In this document: positions 22,343 to 22,427 of the stretch, piece by piece
Layout of the letters: each line of letters begins with the position of its first letter
Position numbering within the stretch: position 1 is the first letter of the stretch
Virus record (IMG/VR): IMGVR_UViG_3300037882_004177
Coordinates: 1-22,427 of that record
Reading direction: 5' to 3' (one strand)
DNA from: a virus
Length of the DNA stretch: 22,427 bases
Notes under the pieces: generated by a model
What the model was told of the DNA's origin: nothing
The model's database searches: none
Seen by the model: only the letters and a program-made list of their open reading frames with translations
Position numbers and translations under genes: made by a program

Positions 22343-22427
22343 ATGAAAAACGAATTACTCAGCAAGAAAGCCCCAGCCAGAGTTAATTACCAAACTGACC
22401 AGGGCTTTTATTATCCAAGGTGTCTAT
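22343..22427 (+). CDS. Possible start of a plus-strand gene, cut by the window edge
   Basis: An ATG with AAGGA (22333-22337) five bases upstream opens a frame of 28 codons (begins MKNELLSKKAPARVNYQT) that is still open at the right edge. It would be divergent from the terminase operon, with the hairpin at 22306-22332 in its leader. Against it, the minus strand also has a frame open from the edge that ends at 22383 and would be followed by that terminator. Too short to assign a function. Confidence 0.4.
   Translation, partial: MKNELLSKKAPARVNYQTDQGFYYPRCL

Noticed and set aside
22367-22408. Inverted repeat AAAGCCC/GGGCTTT as a plus-strand terminator
   Set aside because: The loop is 28 bases, the stem is short, and it lies inside the possible plus-strand reading frame.

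Overview
This window is the virion-morphogenesis half of a short-tailed (podovirus-like) tailed phage or prophage. Its DNA is AT-rich. The building plan mixes a P22-type portal, a major capsid protein of the N4-gp56/DUF4043 type, and a T7-like order of tail and internal virion genes. The host is probably a Gram-negative bacterium, judging from the podoviral ejection-protein set, the Shine-Dalgarno motifs and the sigma70-like promoter. The species cannot be named from this sequence. Phospholipases of the patatin family in phage structural regions are known from phages of intracellular alphaproteobacteria (Wolbachia phage WO), so a host associated with eukaryotic cells is possible but only an inference. 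There is no integrase, attachment site, repressor, small terminase, lysis gene or replication gene here, so free phage and prophage cannot be told apart.

Layout from right to left, in the direction of late transcription (minus strand). A regulatory block at 22230-22342 holds a strong minus-strand terminator, a palindrome over a TATAAT box, and the start of a possible plus-strand gene that leaves the window. Then come terminase large subunit, P22-like portal, patatin-like phospholipase and a 1234-residue repetitive fibre, all joined by one-base stop/start overlaps. A clear sigma70-type promoter (14165-14193) starts the next block: a 66-residue protein, a 128-residue beta-rich protein, scaffold, major capsid and a putative head-decoration protein. 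RNA hairpins lie before the capsid gene, after it, and after the decoration gene. The tail block follows: gp11-like and gp12-like tail tubular proteins, a fibre with decapeptide repeats, a small GNAT-like protein in the place of T7 gp13, and three large ejection (internal virion) proteins. A 63-residue TTG-start gene ends the run. It converges on a plus-strand gene for a membrane-anchored unknown protein (20-730), and the two share one TTAA as their stop codons.

How the genes work together: scaffold and capsid protein build the procapsid around the portal, and the terminase packages DNA through the portal. The gp11/gp12-like proteins build the short tail below the portal. The fibres are the candidate receptor-binding parts, and the ejection proteins would be stored in the head and injected to span the cell envelope. 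The phospholipase is translationally coupled between portal and fibre, so it is made with virion parts. It may act on host membranes at entry or exit.

The most notable points are the intact patatin in the structural operon, a beta-rich insertion module shared by the two neighbouring tail tubular proteins (three copies), an exact 7 x 28-residue array with A/B alternation in the long fibre, and a terminator-like hairpin just ahead of the capsid gene. Several starts were moved from far-upstream TTG/GTG/ATG codons to ATGs with a better Shine-Dalgarno motif or a tight stop/start junction; these are explained in the entries.
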